Source: Cocleimonas sp. (GTDB taxonomy: Bacteria; Pseudomonadota; Gammaproteobacteria; Thiotrichales; Thiotrichaceae). Taken from it: a stretch of 8,600 nt of DNA. This document shows, piece after piece, positions 7,079 through 8,600 of this stretch; positions within the stretch are counted from its first letter, which is position 1, and each line of letters begins with the position of its first letter. Where the stretch lies: NCBI GenBank assembly GCA_023146675.1, contig JAGLBQ010000235.1:1-8600 (forward strand). The letters are read 5' to 3'. The notes under the pieces are model-generated. The model did not search any database. It was given only the letters and a program-made list of their open reading frames with translations, and had not been told where the DNA came from. The translations under genes and the position numbers were made by a program.

Positions 7079-7654
7079 CTAGCTGACTAATGGCTTTAAT
7101 TCTTTCTCTATCGACTCTCTTGCTCTAAAAATACGTGAACGAACCGTACCAATAGGGCAATCCATTGTTGTTGCAATTTCCTCGTAACTCAAACCTTCCA
7201 GCTCACGCAGAGTAATTGCTGTACGCAAATCATCAGGAAGCGCCTCAATCGCAGCATTAATAGTACGATGAATCTCTTCCTTTAATGCTTCATGCTCAGG
7301 TGAATCTACATGCCTGAGTGCATCCGCACCTTCATACTGCTCTGCCTCTTGCGCATCTATATCGGTTGCTGGCATACGACGGGCTTTTGACACCAAATGG
7401 TTTTTAGCCGTATTAATTGCAATTCGATAGAGCCATGTATAAAAAGCACTATCGCCTCGAAAATTTTTCAATCCTCGATACGCTTTAATAAATGCTTCTT
7501 GCGCTACATCCATTGACAAGTCCTGATCATGCATATAACGATTGACTAAGTTAACCACCTTTTGCTGATATTTCAACACCAGTACATCAAAGGCTTTCTT
7601 GTCACCCGCCTGAACACGTCTAACCAGTTCTAAATCTGTTTGTTTTACGCCCAT
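7079..7654 (-). CDS. rpoE: ECF sigma factor RpoE / AlgU (sigma-E)
   Basis: This sigma factor directs RNA polymerase to envelope-stress promoters and is held inactive by RseA. The 191-residue product has the full ECF layout. Region 2 spans about 24-94, with DVAQEAFIKAYRGLKNFRG (49-67) and the -10 recognition helix in FYTWLYRIAINTAKNHL (71-87). A linker carrying an acidic stretch follows (98-122). Region 4 is at about 130-188, with LPDDLRTAITLRELEGLSYEEIA (139-161) and the helix-turn-helix ending CPIGTVRSRIFRARE (166-180). Length and sequence match the RpoE/AlgU group closely. ATG at 7654 has GGAG about 10 nt upstream. It is the first gene of rpoE-rseA-rseB-rseC and is divergent from nadB, an order shared with Pseudomonas and enterics. 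Sigma-E usually autoregulates, but I find only a GAACTT -35 half without a matching -10. Confidence 0.97.
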   Translation of the reverse strand: MGVKQTDLELVRRVQAGDKKAFDVLVLKYQQKVVNLVNRYMHDQDLSMDVAQEAFIKAYRGLKNFRGDSAFYTWLYRIAINTAKNHLVSKARRMPATDIDAQEAEQYEGADALRHVDSPEHEALKEEIHRTINAAIEALPDDLRTAITLRELEGLSYEEIATTMDCPIGTVRSRIFRARESIEKELKPLVS

Positions 7655-7720
7655 ATGGGCTTAACTCCTCGGCAGGTATCCTTTTATACAGAGATTCTGC
7701 CTAATACAAAACAAAATTGT

Positions 7721-7804
7721 TCACATAAAGTTCAAAAAAAATCTTGGAACATGTAAACGAATCATCGAAGGAGAAAGCGACAAAGGCTCATACACTTCGA
7801 CCAT
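7721..7804 (-). CDS. Possible 27-codon leader ORF before rpoE
   Basis: The ORF runs from ATG 7804 to TGA at 7721 and reads MVEVYEPLSLSPSMIRLHVP then RFFLNFM. It ends 66 nt before the rpoE start, and an internal ATG (MIRLHVP) could be an alternative beginning. No Shine-Dalgarno lies at a normal distance from either ATG, so translation is doubtful. It is listed because E. coli rpoE is preceded by a translated leader ORF (rseD), making a short upstream ORF in the same place worth testing. It may equally be chance. Confidence 0.15.
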   Translation of the reverse strand: MVEVYEPLSLSPSMIRLHVPRFFLNFM

Positions 7805-7825
7805 GAAAATAGTAATAGTTCCCTC

Positions 7826-7911
7826 TTGTTATCGCGCTAGATCACCGTTAGTCAGGCTGGTAGCCATACCATCAACCTCAAGAGCCATATGACTTACGTT
7901 ACGATAACAAA
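7826..7911 (-). ncRNA. Predicted structured leader RNA (or small RNA) upstream of rpoE
   Basis: The transcript predicted from the promoter at 7918-7945 would begin near 7911, right at a closing stem: TTGTTATCG (minus, 7910-7902) pairs with CGATAACAA (7834-7826), nine perfect pairs. Inside it GTAAGTCA (7897-7890) pairs with TGACTAAC (7854-7847) with one A-A mismatch, and TGGTA (7871-7867) pairs with TACCA (7862-7858) around a 4-nt loop. The three stems are nested and the first coincides with the expected 5' end. I recognise no known riboswitch or RNA family. It could be a 5' leader of rpoE, a stand-alone small RNA, or chance folding; no strong intrinsic terminator follows directly. Confidence 0.35.
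7829..7888 (-). CDS. Possible 19-codon ORF inside the structured leader
   Basis: The ORF runs from ATG 7888 to TAA at 7829 and reads MALEVDGMATSLTNGDLAR. It fills the structured segment almost exactly, and its stop lies in the 3' arm of the closing stem, so ribosomes reading it would open that stem. There is no good Shine-Dalgarno upstream (GTAAGTCAT precedes the ATG). The opposite strand is also open here for 29 codons, which lowers the weight of either frame. Confidence 0.15.
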   Translation of the reverse strand: MALEVDGMATSLTNGDLAR

Positions 7912-7917
7912 CAAACC

Positions 7918-7945
7918 ATTATAGGATATAGCGCGAAGAGGTCAA
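7918..7945 (-). promoter_or_regulatory. Strong sigma-70 type promoter pointing toward rpoE
   Basis: On the minus strand TTGACC (7945-7940) and a perfect TATAAT (7923-7918) are separated by 16 nt, the closest match to the housekeeping consensus in the window. The expected start is near 7911. It would give basal transcription of the rpoE operon independent of sigma-E, with a leader of about 257 nt, or it could drive a small RNA. Confidence 0.65.
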
Positions 7946-7983
7946 ATTACGAAAGTTCAATCAGTAATAATCTCATTATTCTG

Positions 7984-8012
7984 CTTAAACTATCACCTGA
8001 TAACTGTATAAT
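7984..8012 (+). promoter_or_regulatory. Probable nadB promoter
   Basis: A perfect TATAAT lies at 8007-8012 with a weak -35 CTTAAA (7984-7989) at 17-nt spacing. Transcription would start near 8019, leaving about 43 nt of leader before the nadB ATG. The poor -35 suggests a modest or activated promoter. Confidence 0.5.
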
Positions 8013-8061
8013 AAAAAGAGATAAAAGGTATAGTTAATATTTATAAGGGCTGTATAGACAC

Positions 8062-8600
8062 ATGGAAGACTCACAGTATGATGTTCTCATTATTGGCAGT
8101 GGTGCTGCAGGATTAAGCCTCGCTTTAAGCTTACCTAAAACACTACAAATCACAATTCTTAGCAAAGAAGCGCTAACCGAAGGAAGCACTGTCTATGCAC
8201 AAGGCGGTATCTCCGCTGTAGCGGATAAAAATGACTCCATAGAATCACATATCGCTGACACACTAGACGCTGGCGCGGGGCTATGCTCAGAAGAAATAGT
8301 ACGTAAAGTCGTCACCCAAGGACCAAAAGCATTAAAGTGGCTACTTGACTCAGGCGTACCTTTCACCAAAAATGAAGCAATAAAAAGTGATGGCATTGAT
8401 GGATTGCATCTAACACGTGAAGGTGGGCACTCCAAACGGCGCGTCGCACATGCTGCTGATGCCAGTGGCTATGCTATCGAAACAACCCTATTAGAAAGAG
8501 TAAAACAGCGTAGTAATATTTCATTATTTGAATATCATATTGCCGTGGATCTCATTACCTCTCGAAAATTAAAACACTTACAGCGAGATAATGTCAATCT
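8062..8600 (+). CDS. nadB: L-aspartate oxidase, N-terminal part (cut by window end)
   Basis: This FAD enzyme oxidises L-aspartate to iminoaspartate, the first step of de novo NAD synthesis with NadA. The window holds the first 179 codons with no stop. The FAD-binding GSGAAGLSLAL (12-22) follows the YDVLIIG strand. YAQGGISAVAD (45-55) and LTREGGHSKRRVAHAADASG (117-136) are strong signatures of the NadB/succinate dehydrogenase flavoprotein group, with the RR-x-x-HA-x-DA-x-G form specific to aspartate oxidase; this copy has Ser where Thr is common (DASG). ATG at 8062 is the only ATG possible because an in-frame TAA lies at 8044-8046; the ribosome site is weak (AAGGG, 12 nt upstream). Its divergent placement from rpoE is the classic gammaproteobacterial order. 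Confidence 0.96.
   Translation, partial: MEDSQYDVLIIGSGAAGLSLALSLPKTLQITILSKEALTEGSTVYAQGGISAVADKNDSIESHIADTLDAGAGLCSEEIVRKVVTQGPKALKWLLDSGVPFTKNEAIKSDGIDGLHLTREGGHSKRRVAHAADASGYAIETTLLERVKQRSNISLFEYHIAVDLITSRKLKHLQRDNVN

Larger units (their letters stand above)
7822..7941. repeat. Inverted repeat pair with one arm in the rpoE-side promoter spacer
   Basis: On the plus strand CCTCTT (7822-7827), an extra GTTAT, then CGCGCTA (7833-7839) are inverted and repeated as TAGCGCG-AAGAGG (7929-7941). The arms match over 13 bases apart from the 5-nt insert. The distal arm lies in the -35/spacer segment of the minus-strand promoter. A second inverted pair, TTGTTATCG (7826-7834) and CGATAACAA (7902-7910), shares bases with the proximal arm, so the two pairings would exclude each other in single-stranded nucleic acid. 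Confidence 0.6.
7655..8061. other. Divergent rpoE-nadB intergenic region (407 nt)
   Basis: This region has no conventional gene. Reading away from rpoE it holds a GGCAG/CTGCC imperfect hairpin around 7671-7700 just upstream of the rpoE ribosome site, an A8 run (7734-7741), two short minus-strand leader ORFs, a structured segment (7826-7911), a strong minus-strand promoter (7918-7945) and, for nadB, a plus-strand promoter (7984-8012). Each of the stronger elements is listed separately. The promoter placed here implies an rpoE leader of about 257 nt. Confidence 0.7.

Noticed and set aside
7728..7733. GAACTT on the minus strand upstream of rpoE as an autoregulatory sigma-E promoter -35
   Set aside because: No TCTGA/TCAAA-like -10 lies 16-17 nt downstream (the bases there are TTTTG/TTTGT). 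A half-site alone is not enough.
7803..7892. Plus-strand 29-codon ORF opposite the rpoE leader
   Set aside because: It has no ribosome site and lies antisense to the structured leader; its openness is probably a by-product of the sequence on the other strand.
8193..8435. 80-residue minus-strand ORF
   Set aside because: It is fully inside and antisense to nadB, whose conserved motifs show the plus strand is coding.

Overview
The window looks like chromosomal DNA from an AT-rich gammaproteobacterium. The extracytoplasmic stress sigma factor operon rpoE(algU)-rseA(mucA)-rseB(mucB)-rseC(mucC) stands divergently from nadB, as in Pseudomonas and enterics, and a leuC-leuD-leuB-asd operon lies next to it. 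I cannot name a genus from the sequence alone.

Layout. Positions 36-4250 (minus strand) hold four tightly spaced biosynthetic genes, transcribed leuC, leuD, leuB, asd. The first three convert 2-isopropylmalate to the leucine precursor; asd makes aspartate semialdehyde for lysine/diaminopimelate, threonine and methionine. Upstream of leuC is a 299-nt divergent region with an operator-like nested palindrome (4327-4357) and, facing the other way, a 16-bp perfect palindrome containing a TATAAT box. That second palindrome sits before a small plus-strand gene (4550-4762) for a 70-residue acidic helical protein with TerB-like repeats. A 228-nt gene-free stretch (4763-4990) follows, rich in AGGAAC/GTTCCT repeats; it may be a small non-coding dispersed element.

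Positions 4991-7654 (minus strand) hold rpoE, rseA, rseB and rseC: the sigma factor, its membrane anti-sigma factor, the periplasmic sensor that protects the anti-sigma factor, and a small membrane Cys protein. No mucD/degP-type protease gene follows rseC in this window. The rseA-rseB gap is unusually wide and holds a hairpin.

Positions 7655-8061 separate rpoE from nadB. The region contains a near-consensus sigma-70 type promoter pointing at rpoE. Its predicted transcript would start with about 85 nt of three nested stems and carry short leader ORFs of 19 and 27 codons. The promoter spacer sequence also has an inverted copy about 100 bp downstream. This is the most interesting unexplained structure here. 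nadB (from 8062) is cut by the window end.

I see no CRISPR array, tRNA, rRNA, insertion sequence with a transposase, defence system or prophage gene. Most of the window is conserved housekeeping sequence; the novelty is in the intergenic regions.
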